Below, piece by piece: positions 17,038 through 29,800 of a stretch of 64,000 nt of DNA. The notes beneath the pieces were generated by a model. That model worked only from the letters and a program-made list of their open reading frames with translations, made no database searches and had not been told where the DNA came from. The position numbers and the translations under genes were made by a program. This DNA comes from Trematomus loennbergii (lineage: Eukaryota > Chordata > Actinopteri > Perciformes > Nototheniidae): assembly GCA_012861695.1 (NCBI GenBank), contig JAAOOA010000056.1, positions 7,973,207 through 8,037,206 of the forward strand, in the 5' to 3' direction. Numbering within the stretch: the stretch's first letter is position 1; each line of letters starts with the position of its first letter.

Positions 17038-20000
17038 GTATGTAGGTAATATTCATCATCAGCAAGCTAATGTAAAGTTATAGGATTCAGGGTTCATCAT
17101 AACAGTATAAGCCTATGCTTTTAATTTAGATGTATGGGTACATTGAGGATTGTTTTACCTTTTGAATAAATAGTGTGCAATTATATTTACAACAGTTGCA
17201 TTGAAATGTTTTCCTTTCTTTCTTTTAAATATGAATGTTTTCCATTCATTTTTCATCCTGGCACTTTTTGTGTATCACCACCTACTGGAGGTCAAACTGG
17301 ACAACTGCATCACTTTCTATTGCTTGTTCATGCAGTGCAGTGTATTTGTACAAACTGTATTACATTAAAGTTGCAGACCTTTAACACAGAAACACATCTA
17401 CACACATCCTAATCAACAAGCTCCATTTTAAATGATTCAGAGACACGGCTCGGCCCTATCCATATTCTCTGGTGAGAGAAAGCCAGGATATATTTGGAAC
17501 ATCACACTTTTAAGAGCGTGAGCTTCGAGTCTCCTGGGTCATTTTCTGTTCTGGTCTTAATTGAGAGTGTTCTGGAAAAATCATTACTATATTAATGATT
17601 TAACACAAAGTAACTACCTGCTTTTTTCCAGGAGGAAAGGGAGATTTGCTTCGAATCAATACCCATGCACGCTCATTATAAGGGGGGTAAAGTTATAGTA
17701 ATTAGGCAGACACCAATAACTTTTTAATGATCTTTGTTTTTAATTGCATATTATCGGGTTGCACAGTCTGTGTGTTTATACCCAAATATAAGATAATGGT
17801 GAAGGGAGAAGTAGATTAAAGAGAGGAGGCACCTGCAAGGTTTTTTACCTCAGCAACAACAGCGGCACTGATAGTCTACGGTGAGCATTGGAGAGGAGAG
17901 GATGAGCATCTTTATTTTCTTTTGTGCATCAATTTTCCAGTAATGTGCCTAATGTGTGTGTGTGTGTCTGTTTGTGTGTGTTGTGAAATAAACACTTCCC
18001 TTCCTGCTGTCTATTAGGCTGAGGAAGTGAAAGGACTGTCACGAAAAATGGTGTGAGAGAGTTTCAGAGAAATTAAAACATTGATATGCTAGTTTTAGTC
18101 ATAGGATGGTAGAATTGAATACATTCTTTATTCAAAAGGATTCCACACAGGTGAACCAAATATTATCAGCAGCACCAAATCCAAAAATCATCAATCAGTA
18201 CCAACACAATTCCCCACACAGCATCATCACCAAGTGGTTAAGGTACTATGTTTTGGTGCCTTGAATTAAGCCATCCCCATCTTGGTTATTTTGAACCAGC
18301 AGTGACACAAAGTGGTGGTGTCAAGACAACTGAATGTTGAATATTGAACTGAACTGAAATCACACTGTGAAAGGGTTAAAGTTCTAACACTAAACATGTA
18401 AAGCATGTATTTTACTCTAAATGGGACCCTAATTTATTAAATGAAAACCCTGTTGTTTTGAAAAATACTTAAAACTATAAATAGAGATTATTAACTAGTT
18501 TAAAAAAATGTACCAAGGCAATTTACCAAGTGACAAGTGAGTCATTTTCTCATGGACTTCTATTCAATTGGACTCCTTTTTGGAAACAGTAGAATCGACC
18601 CCTCCTGGCTATTGGAAATAATGTAAGTTTGAGGCACTTCTGCAATTCAGAACTGTTGTTAATTTAACCTCTATTTCAGCTGATTGTAGTGAGTCTTGTC
18701 TGCCAGCATGGCCTCGAAAGGTTCTGTTTTGCCACAATTAAAAAAAGCGATAAAAATATGAATGCAAAACCCTTAAATGCAACGGCAATGGATAGCCATC
18801 GCCATCTGTTAGCTCTTAAAGGGGAAGTGGTGTACTCAAAGCAGTGGAGGGGTGAGCATCTAAGAGAGAATAGGGAGGGTGGGAGGGAGCGGGATAAATG
18901 TGGTGATAGAAAGAGCCCAGGAATGCCAGGCTGGCAATCCAGGACTGCTCTGAATAAGTAAGCCAGCCAAGAACCTTTTTTTTCTTCTCTCCTAATTCTG
19001 CCTGATGCCTTCCTTTACCCCCGCCCCATTCGCCCTCCTCCCACCCTTCCTCCCTCGGCCTGTTCGCCCTGGCCCGCTCCCCGAAACTCCGCGGCAGATT
19101 GTCGATTCAATGACTCCCCTGTCAGGTGATTATCTAGGAGCTTTAATGTAATCTTCCACTCACACGTACCATATTTCAATTACGACTGCCATTGTGAAAC
19201 AAGCTGCATATTCAATTCGCCAATCGCCCCGCAGTCGCCTCAACAATGTCAACTGTAAAAGAACGCCAGCTGAAGGCAATTATGCATGTTTTCAGAGCCA
19301 ATTATGATCGCTCTCACGGCGGCAGTTATGCCACGAGCTAGGGAGTGTTCAGACATTTTTAATTTAATGACAATATGCTCGTGGTAAGATTCAGCGTGCA
19401 GCCCCCACTCCCAGGCCTGCCATCTCAGCATCTACAGAGGGAACCATTAAGGCAGATAGGAGAAGATTATGGCCTCTCTCAAGGGCCACACTGGGGGCGC
19501 AGGGAGGGTCTCAGCAGTGCTGGGTAGATGGTATCCACTCATCCTCTCCGCAGGATCACAGCTGGCAGGGCTGCGTCCGAGCAAGAGCGGCAGGCCCGTT
19601 AGCTCGTCTTCCAGTTTGGACTATGCCTGCAGAGGGAGTATAAACTCACACATCGCCACAGCAGGCCACAGACTGAGAGATGTTGTAGAGAGGGATCAGA
19701 ATATACACACATTTTTGTATTGATTGTTCTCAATTATATATTTTTAAATGCCTATCATAATGTGACATTAGTAAAACAAATCGTGTCCAAAATGCAATGA
19801 TATTTAAATAAAGGGCTAATCTTTACATAGGAAACAGCCTTTTCTTTCACTTTACATTGATAAATTACTTCAAAAAATGCAATAAATACAATAATTAATA
19901 AATCAATGAATTACTTATAATGTGTGAACACTAATTAAAACATGTAAATCAACCTTAGAATAGTATTTTAAGGGCTATTCTCCATACATTATTACGGAAT

Positions 20001-21089
20001 TATTTCCAACAGGGGTTAACAGTTACACAGATTTGTATTTAACCATCACAGCCTTAAAGAAGTGTTTCTAGTAGATATCTTCCATAGTTTTGGGCAAGAC
20101 ATTTAAAAGCTCCATTCTTCAAATAAGAGAATGCAGGTTAGATCTGAGCCTCCCTCCCTCCCTCCCTCTCCCACTGGGATGTTTGTATAAAACCCAGTCA
20201 GTTCTCAGGGGTAGAGGTTGACAGCAGAAGACATCGCCCCAGTCCCTGGGAGATTGGCGAACACAACATATATTAATGCATTAAATGTGTTGACTGTGTT
20301 CAGCCCAGGGATGTAGACGGGAGAGGGAGAAAGGTTAGGGGGAAGAAGAAGAAGGGGAAAAAAAGCTGTTGTAATGTATGGTGTTGTCTTGTATAGCGTG
20401 TCTGGCAGCAGGGGGGGGGGGTGGGCTTGGAGGAGTGTCGGCCAGATTATAAGGCCTGTGGTGAGAGATGAGGGATGGTCGACTTGTAAACAAGTGACAA
20501 GCGTCCTGGATGACAATTCCTAATCCATCATAGTGCTGTCAGCGGTGACCGGTGAGGTGACGGACAGGACCCAGGAGAGGGGACAGCTGCTGCACGTCAA
20601 TCCACATCATAATTTGAAAAGCTTTTCCACGTGAGCTGGAAACAGAGGGAGAGAAAGAGAAAATAACTCATACATCTCCACTTTTTGCCACCTTCTGCTA
20701 ATCTGCCTCCATCTCCTTCCCTCCCTCCTGACTTTTTCCTCCTTGAGCTTTCTTCCTTCCTGTTGAGGTTAGAGATTATGTAGTTTTCTGATCCTTCCGG
20801 AAAACAAGGAACTATAAAAAGATGGCTTCTTTGAACTTGTCTTTGCTGATGTGACTTTATTCAGATAAATACTTTAAATCAAGCCACAAATGTCAATTCC
20901 AAAACCACCTGTCATATTATGTTCCCATATGAACTGATATAAGTGTTCTGGGAAAAGTCTTTAAAAAAAACTTAGATTTGATCAAATAACTTGTAAGTTT
21001 GATTGTATGCCTTTATGTCATCAACATGTCATCTGCTTACTTGTTTATTGCTGCTGCTTAATTTATTTTGTTAGGCTTAAGTTTTTATT
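17038..21089. other. Unique-looking non-coding DNA
   Basis: No gene recognised. A short TG-rich run lies at 17950-17990, T/C-rich sequence at 18975-19085, and TCCC repeats at about 20150-20168. 19080-19440 is listed separately as a candidate regulatory island. Open frames of 60-103 codons have no recognisable domain. Confidence 0.45.
19080..19440. promoter_or_regulatory. Candidate conserved regulatory island
   Basis: An island of high-complexity sequence with CpGs between lower-complexity flanks. It has repeated homeodomain-like words (CAATTA, AATTATG, TTTAAT), a TGCAT word and no open frame with protein features. This texture is common in conserved enhancers near vertebrate developmental genes. 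It is a guess from composition only; conservation was not tested. Confidence 0.25.
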
Positions 21090-21270
21090 AAGTCCTCTTT
21101 TTGTTACGCTAGTTTTTTCCTCCTTGTGAGCGCTTTTTGTTATTTCCACTACCTACTCTGTTAAGAGGGATTACCTGATCTGTTATAATAAATACACTTT
21201 TTTATTACATTCAAGACTTTGTCTCTGGGTCGTGCATTTGGGTTCATCAGTTTGTGTCGAGGTCCTGACA
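21090..21270 (+). mobile_element. Possible 3' end of an LTR
   Basis: A T-rich stretch with AATAAA near 21190 is followed by CTCTGGGTCGTGCATTTGGG and then, about 30 bp on, CCTGACA. Teleost Gypsy-type LTRs often end in this way (poly(A) signal, 'CTGCATTTGGGTCC', terminal TGACA). No matching left end (TG...) or second LTR was found, so the start is arbitrary and the call is tentative. Confidence 0.3.
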
Positions 21271-24200
21271 GCTGTGTTATGGATCAAAATGCCAATGATA
21301 TTTTTTTCCACTACAACAAGGTTGACCAAACAGAAATAACTATTGTGTTAACACCAATAAAGACAATATTTAAGGTTTTAATTGTTTAGTATAAGTTGTT
21401 TATGAAAAATATATATAGATTTTTTGTGTGAACCAGGTTCCCCTTGTATATTCTAGCAGTATGAATCAAGTGCTTCTCAGTTTGAGGACAGCAAACTGTC
21501 AGCAGTGAAAGTAATAGGACTGAAGTACACTGAATTACATTCATAAGATCTGAAAAAGTTGTTAAGTCTTTAAAAAACACTTGTTGAAAAGGTGTATTTG
21601 TTTTCCTGTTTGCTGTTGGAGAGGGCACAGGGTTAGGGTTAACAAAAAGGGATTATGTAGAAATACATTGTTATAGCAAATCATAAATTACTCAAAGTTC
21701 CCATCATGAAACACACAATAGAGAGTTACAGGGAAATCAATAACAACATATTAGCCAAATTTGAATTTATGGATTTTTGAAGATACTTAAAAGACTTAAA
21801 AGAGTATGAGATAGTTGTGGCAGTTTGTGATTTGTGAAAAACAAGATTCACCTAGAAATGCTTGTTAATGCCAGGTGTAAAAGGGCACTATGAGTATGAA
21901 TCTTCCTCTGGGCTGTCGGCGGGCTGATTTAGTCGCCCATGTTGGGTCAAGGCCTTCATTCTTTTCCTAAAGGCCTCGCTTCCCTGCCAAACCGGGATTT
22001 CCGATTGAGGGGCCTCAATAACAACTTTGATGTGGACGGCGTCCTAGAGGGTGAAGTGAAAGGCGAGAGGGAGGAGGGCCGCACAATGGCCCGACCTTCC
22101 TACTGCATCTGCACAGATCCCACTCTAAATGGTCACATTGATGCCGCTGCTTAGCTCTTTGCTGCGAGTCCTGATGGAGCCAACACTTGGGGGGACTGGG
22201 ACACAGCAAAGCCTGGGCACCTGCCAACAGACAGGGACAAATTGATTGAGAGCAAGCCAGCTCTTATTGCATTTAACCCCCCGCACTTACCAGTTAGTTC
22301 TGCTTAAAACCACACGTGAGTAAACTGGAACGGAAGTGTACATAGAGGAGCTGTTAAAACAAGTTTCCTCCAATCAAATACGAACTTTTATACTTAATTT
22401 TCTGTCATTATTGATGTTTGTTTATATTCTCTCCTATTTCTATTCAGTTTAAATCCTGTTATGTTTAACACAATCATTGGAAATTCTGGCCTTCAGTCTT
22501 GTTGGCTCGGTTTACAGGGACACTTGTGAATAAATACGCTTGCATCGTGCCAAAGGCACTTGTGAAAACAACGATCTATTAATGTATAAGTATTGGGAGC
22601 AGACAATGTGCTTTTACGAGTGAGGGTAAATGTTTACAAAGCTCGGTCCTTGTAGATAATGTTGTAATGTATGTATGTTTTTTAGATCTGACCAAAAGTT
22701 AATTTCGTTTGAGTTTCTAGATAAAAGTCAGAATTCTGAGAAAAAAGGCAGAATTTGGCAAGAAAATGATTTGTCTTTCTATCTGGATATCTTATAATTC
22801 AATCTTCCTTCTCAGAACCAGAAAAACACCACTTTTGGTCGGATTTGAATTTTTGTTTAGTATAGGTTATTGCACAGAAGAGCCGAATGTAAAAACATTT
22901 TTGAAATCCAACCAAAAGTGATGTTTTTTTTGTTCTGAGAAATAAAAAGTTTAAAACTTCTATCCTGTCAGATGTAGAATGAGGATAACTGTATGTCCTT
23001 TAATGTGACAAATATTTAAGAATGTCTGTGTTTGAATCCTTAAAATCAAGGGGAATTTTGCACGTAACAGTTTATCTGCGACCAGTCTGTATGATTTTTT
23101 TTCTGAGGATTACACAATTTTAGGCTTTCACACAACCCCCCACTCATAGATGCTTTTATCTGTCTTGGTGATACACTTAAGGTCACCACAAGACAAGAGT
23201 GGGAAAAATCCAGGAGCAAAAGGCAAAATGGTTTGTGTCGATTTAAGCAAGATAAGAGGAGGGGAGGGAGGGAAATCAATAACAACATAAAATTGACTTA
23301 GTGCGTGTCATAAAACATAAGTAAGTGCTCGGAGATGGAGAAAACTGGAGTCTCAATTTAATCTGCGCAAAAGCTGCACTGTACAGATGAAGTGATGTGA
23401 AGAGGGAGATAGAAAGAGGAAAAAGGGAGTGGGTGGGAGGTAAAACAAAAAGGTGGAGGAGGGAGGACAGTGCAGCCACCGAGATAGAGAGAGAAGGATA
23501 CAATAAAATCTAAAGGACAGACACTTAATTGTCATATTAAAGACTCTCTCCAGTGCTCGGCAGAAGGGGAAGGTTAGCTCCCATTCATCATCTGGCTAAC
23601 AGCCACTTGAACGAAATCACAATTAAAATCTGCTCAATATTGTCCCTGGGACGTTTTGCGAGCATTAATTTTTTTCCATTGATTCTCTACCCCCCATAAA
23701 TCAGAAATGTTGCGGCGCATGTAATGGTTTATGGAGAAAGGATTATGGTGTTATGAAGCTAATGTAGCAGAACCGGCTCATTTAAACACAGGCTCCCTGG
23801 CCGCCTTACAGGGGACAGAGTTATTACACTATTACACAGCCTATCGCAAACACAACACACACAACGCTGTTTAAAAGCTGCGTGTAATTGGACAATACTG
23901 TAGATTTACAACGTTTATGATCATAATAGCAATGTGTTAAAGGATTTTGTTTATCACCAGCACTAAAAACCATTGGTTGTACTGCAAGAGATGTATATTA
24001 GCAGAACACAAAAGTACTTAAATGGTCAGTTAACCCAAATGACAAAAGGTGTATTATTACTCATTTTATTATCATTAACCTGGAGTTGTAGCTACCTAGC
24101 TCAAAGTTTAGTTTTAATACCCAGGTTTTAAGTTGCATTAAATAAGTTCCACCACCTCCTTGGTAAAGGTTTATATAGAACATCGTCATTTGCAAGCAAT

Positions 24201-26025
24201 GGGGACACTTTTATCAGACATTATTACCTCAAAAACCCAGAAAAAAGTGTTATGTATACGACTGAAAAGCTAATGTACAACTACAGTCACTTAACACTAG
24301 CGGTCAAGGTGGAAATATGATTTATCCGTTTGTACACTAACTCTAACCCTAACTGTCAAGTAGGGTCTACCCAAATTTAAACTGATATTATTCTGACATA
24401 ATTGTGGCTGTTTAAATATATTTTAATCCATTATTGTGTACTTTCCTTGTGGTATTGTGCATTCCAAAAAACGTATGTTATTCCTCCTCATACCATCACT
24501 GGTATGCATTAAATAAATAAAAAAACCTGGCTTAATTCACTGTGATGGTGAAAGTTAAGGACAACATCCCACTTTTTTAAACCGAGGGTTTTTTGTGAAG
24601 CAGACGGTAGGTTTACTAAATCCTTGTACACAGAATGACCCATTACGGTTTTATTTTTCTAACATATGACCCTAGAGGGGCAATACAAAAGAAAAATGTC
24701 CAAAACGGAGGGGGGACAAAAGAGTGCAATATTGTAAAGAATAGAAAGAAAAGTACATTGGATTTGAATAAGCTAAACCTACTGTACTGTATTCACTTTA
24801 AATTAGCCAACCATTTCTACAGAAGTTAGATTTTCTTTTTCTTTTTTGACCAAGGTGTAGTCGAAACTGTGTATGGACGCAACCATAGATTTTGGTTACA
24901 ACGCATATTTCCCAGCCTTGCTCCGCCCAACTTGAGTCTGACCTCGGGTCTAATCAGCGAAACTGAAAACTCCTACTGTATGCTGGGCCTTTAAAAAGGT
25001 GTTCATTTGAGCCGCAGATTAAAGCTTTTAAAGATAAAAATCTCTGGGTGTGAAGTTGCGAATCCAAGAAGGGTTTGTGAATCCAATAGGAAGGGTTGGT
25101 CCTTGTGCTCCCACAGCTGAGGGTGGACACATTACTGTTTTGGTGATGGCCGGAGCCCAGCAGCTCAGAGATCCCAGAGATCCCAGAGATCTCAGCTCCG
25201 ACTATCATAGCTCAATCTGAGAGAGAGGGAGAAAGAGGCCCGGTGCCCAAGCATCAAATCATCATCACATAAAACGGTCCTGACACCAGCTAAAAAGGGA
25301 GATGGATCATGTGGCTTTGTGGTGCCGGAGAAGTTTGTCCCTTGATAGAGCCCTTAACTCAAAGGTAGTACACCCCCCTCTTGCTCCCGTCACCAGCAGA
25401 CATTCGTATATGGCACACACACAAACACACATTCGTGCACCGCCTGCTTCCCAACAGATGCAATTTTCTCTCTTCAGGGTCAACAGCTTAACAAGGCCAA
25501 ATCATAGCAAGCACCTCTTGGCTCAAGCATCCCACTTGGACTATGTGTGTCTGCTTTCGGGCATGAGTGGGATATATGTAATGTAACTTTATACCACAAC
25601 AATATAAATGATATAACACAAGTAGCAGGACGACTGCCTCCTGTGGAATTTCAATATGAAGATGAAAAGCAGTAAGTCTTTTTGACAGCCTCTCGGCTTC
25701 CAGTGAGTACATGTAAAAATGATGAATGTAAAGAGAAATATCCATAAGTGCCATGGCCCGCTGTTTCCCATACATGGCTTTTTACAGAGCCTGGTGACAT
25801 GGCGAGGGCACTGTATGCGCAGACGTAAGTGACAGCTTTACAGTGTGCATAAAACCACTCCATAGAGAGAAGCAAGTACTTATATTGCACAGTGTCTCCA
25901 ACTCTTAAGAAAACAGAATCAGGAATCTCCTGGTGGTTTTAGCATGGGCAGACTGGGATTAGTAATTTACCTGTTGTCCTGACAGTAGTTTTTTTTTAAA
26001 GTCATATTTTAAATACAGCCTTCAT
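21271..26025. other. Unique-looking non-coding DNA
   Basis: No gene recognised. 22660-22960 and 24240-24600 are AT-rich. 25166-25192 is a three-copy 9-bp tandem repeat (CAGAGATCC). 23570-23860 is listed as a candidate regulatory island. Open frames are short and without domains. Confidence 0.45.
23570..23860. promoter_or_regulatory. Candidate conserved regulatory island
   Basis: Compact high-complexity sequence after a GA-rich flank. It includes AATTAAAATC, GCATTAATTT, CCATAAATC and TTTATGG words (homeodomain or CDX-like cores) and several CpGs, with no coding potential. Inference from texture alone. Confidence 0.25.
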
Positions 26026-26844
26026 TTAAAGGAGAGGTGTCATGGCCATTTCCACTGATCATAATTCCATTGTTGAGGTATACTAAAATAGATTTATACT
26101 GTGCATTTTTCCAAACTCACATTGGTTTCTCATACAGCATCTCTGTAAACTACTTGTATTCACTGAATTTCACTCTCTGCCTTTAACGGCTCGTTGTAGC
26201 TCCAATAGCTCCAGCCCCCACCCTCCCTGTGAGCACAGTGTGCTCCGATTGGTCGGGACGTTGTGAATCGCGCTGAGCTCCGTGGAGGTGTTGTTTCCTT
26301 GTTTAGCATACATAGCGAAACACAGCCAAACTCATCCTGAGCACACACAAACTCGCAGTCGAGGTAAAAAAAAAGTGTGGCTTGATATTGAGTAAGAAAA
26401 AGGTTGATAAACGCTGTGAGAATGGGTCTGCAGAGAGAATTTCGCCGTGATCCCAACTGTCTGTTATCAGCCTGCAGCCAGGGAGCAGAAATCAGCAGAG
26501 CTGCCTGCTCCCTGCACACAGATATGTGTGTGAGGAAGTCTGTGGATTGGTCAATTTGGACCAATCAGCGGGGGCTTAACGTAACGGCTCCGCGGACGTA
26601 ACGGCTCCACGGATTGGTCCATTTCGTTCCGGGTACGGCATGACATCATGCCGTACCCGGAAGAATCAAATGGACAATGACGTATCTCTAACGAGGCGTT
26701 TTGGGGAGGTTTGTGTTAGAGTTTTACTCGCTACAGGGTGTACTTTGAGGGTTTTGACTCTGCACACCGTTTACATGCATAAAAACCTTCATAACACACA
26801 AGGGGACGGGTAATAACCGGAAAAGCATGACACCTCTACTTTAA
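26026..26844. mobile_element. TTAA-target non-autonomous DNA transposon (819 bp)
   Basis: TTAA lies at both edges (26026-26029 and 26841-26844). The left end is TTAAAGGAGAGGTGTCATGG and the right end, read inward, is TTAAAGTAGAGGTGTCATGC, one mismatch over the first 19 bp. The interior has CpG-rich patches, duplicated GTAACGGCTCC words (around 26580-26608) and a near-perfect palindrome at 26627-26662. No transposase is encoded: the 134-codon minus-strand frame at 26160-26564 has no recognisable domain. TTAA plus these ends fits a piggyBac-type non-autonomous element. Confidence 0.85.
26627..26662. repeat. Near-perfect palindrome inside the TTAA element
   Basis: Arms of 17 bp (ttccgggtacggcatga and its exact complement) flank a 2-bp centre, ca. 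Outside them, gtccattt and aaatggac extend the stem beyond a short unpaired stretch, so the foldback spans roughly 26617-26675. Confidence 0.92.
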
Positions 26845-29800
26845 ATAAAAAAAGGATGCATTGTTTCAAATTAAACCACCCAGCGAAATGGAAAATGTTG
26901 CATCTTCACCAAGTACACCATTAATATGCTGCCCATTCCAGTGGGTAGATTATGTATAATAACTAATAATAACTATTTACTTTGACTTTATCTAGTATGA
27001 TTTTGAATGTGTGACTCCCATTTGTAAGGAGCAGGTCTACCTACAAGAAACATGTGTAGGCTATAAATGTATGTGTTTAGCGACAAACTAAAATAGGATT
27101 AAAGTGCCTATCTAAATAGTTACAGAGCTAATGTCACCCTTGAAGGATGGTATAATTGTTAGAAAATGGACATGAAATGATAGCCATGGGACCTCAATGG
27201 ACTCGTTTTATAAAATTGAAACCACATTTGCTTCCTCTTGCAACGCTCTTCTGTTCAATGTCTTCTCTTTGGTTTACTGGAAAAGGGAACATGTTTGAAG
27301 TTATTTTTCACTTCAAACGTGTGTCACTAAAACCAAAACCTGTAATTACAAGCTAGAAGAGTTTCTCTGGAGGTAAAATGCTCTGTTCTTGTTTTGTGCC
27401 AGAACAAATTCAGCTAAAACCAACTCAATCCAATCGGGATGTCACCAACCAAGAATTAACAAAGATGAAACTGATTAGCCATCTGATCATGTTTCTTTTT
27501 AATTGTTTTGCTCATTGATTTAAGCTGTTTGTTGTGCGTAGGTAGGACACTGTCCATAGCAACATATTTTAGCCGGCTTGATTTTCATGGTTGTAAAAAT
27601 AACCTAGATTGTAGCTTCAAGAAAGAGAGATAGAGAAAGACAAAAAAGTATAGCCTTGTGTTTTTTTTAGCCTTTGTGAGGCTAATGCCAATATGCTAAT
27701 CCAATGTTCCCACAAACTTGGATAGTGTAACTTATTTTACAATGAGGAAGGAGACTTATTGAAATAATATGAATAATTTTCCATATTGTATTAACAATAG
27801 TATAAATAGGCTAATATTTATTACAAAATAAGATAAACATCATCCCTTTAGAGCCTTAATGGATTGATCATGACATTTGAACCAGATCATTTTCCCGCCA
27901 CTACAACGATTAGACTGTGAGATTGGCGGTCAAATCAGGCTCTTAAGAAAAATATTACAAATAGTCACCTTTTCAGGGTGACCCCTAAAATCCAAATTGC
28001 CTCGTATAGAATTCAGCACAGTACCTTCTTTTTGTTACCTTCACTTTGTACTGACTGATCCCAGGACTGAAGAGTAATGAGGAGCATGGGGTAAACCTCA
28101 GGGGAATGTAGGAAGCCCTTGTTGTACAGCAGATAAACAAATCATTGGCTGTAATGCTATCTAAATAATGATATCACCATGAATAATGTTATTTGAACGA
28201 CAATAAATGGCCGCTTGATAAGAACACCGGGGGATTTACAGCGTCTGCAGGGACAAACATGATAGTAGTGAAATAAATGCAGTCCAAAGCACGATGCTGT
28301 AATTCAATCTTTAGCTCAGATCTTTACGGTAGGGCATCCGCCGTCAGCTGCAGACTGCCATAGAGCACCACATCTCCCAGATAAATTCTCATGACAGTCT
28401 GCGAAATGCTCCCATAACCAGTGACACTGGATGATTTCCCGCCTCTGACAAGCCCCAGTATTGAGTATGATAACACTTACTTTGTCTTCATCCTTGGCTG
28501 GAGTATAATATCAATCCGTTTGATGATCCAGCAAACCGAGTCGAGCACTTGTGTATCAATCTTCATACATCGCTGCCTAGTGTCTAACAAAGAGCCCAGA
28601 ATGGGATCATTCAATCACTCCCCGGCTGTGCTGCGTTCGGTACACTCGGCCTTCTCTACAGCTCAAGTGTTTCACCCGCTGTCAGCATCTCTCCTATTTT
28701 TCATCCCCTTCTTTCCCCCTTGTCTCTTTCTTTTACTTGTGGGGGATAAAGACACAAATTACGGATGATCATAGAACTGTGTGCTCGTCATAACTAAATG
28801 TCATGTTGGCAAATCGAATCTGGAAAACATATGGCAGGCGCATTTCTGCCAGTTCTCACCGTCCAAGTCCCTCACCTTTCTCATGACCTAACTCTGCTTT
28901 TACCACCCATAAATCATTGCTTTACCTTTTAACCTCTCACCACTATGGTAGCTTCAATCTGTCCTCCATTATCTGTGTCATTACCTCTTCTTCTGTATTT
29001 CTCCATTCTTTTATTTTCTAAAAATGTATTTAACCTAACTGTAACCATCACCTGACAAACTCAACTTGTAACAATCATTAATACAATAGTTTGACATTTG
29101 ACAAATTCTTAGTTGCTGCCTTGCCAAGAGTTAAAACATTTCTGAATACTGTATATGGAGCTAACGCCACATGGGCAATTTTTCATTAACCCTTGTGTTT
29201 CTCTCCAGGTTAACACAAACATATTACATAATTAAACATGCTAAGATTTTTGACAGAGCCCTGTTGATTGTTTTCAGTCTTGGTGCTACGTTAAGCTAAT
29301 GCTAATACAAATGGTTGTAGCTTAATATTTAGTGTACATGGTATGGTAATCCTCCTTTGTTTTGGCGAAAAAGCTAAAACGTGTGTGTCTCAAATTGTCA
29401 AAGGAATCCTTTACTGGATCTGCAAACTAACACTCACTTGGGTTAACTTTTGGTAAGGTTTCAGAATTTCCGAAAAATTACTAGCCTGATTTTCATGAAA
29501 CTTGGTGGAAGGGTGAACGCGTCCAAATCACGGGCGGGACACGCTACACACAATTATTTTATAATGTAAAAGGCTTTCGCGGAGTTTCCTTATACATTTA
29601 GGAATTATTGCAAGATATACATCTGTTTTAGCCTAGAAAATATATTGGTTAAATACTTTATAATGCATGAATAGGTACATTGGTGGAAATCCATAAACAT
29701 CATTTAGATCTGCATACCATGACCAGTGAAGGTTTACATAATTATATATTTATGATCTATTTTACATTTGAAGCTTTAACATAATATCTGCCAGACGTAA

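Noticed and set aside
29440..29545. Fragment resembling a common fish repeat phrase (TTTTCATGAAACTTGGTGGA)
   Set aside because: Only a short phrase is familiar; no ends, no second copy in the window, so it is not listed as an element.
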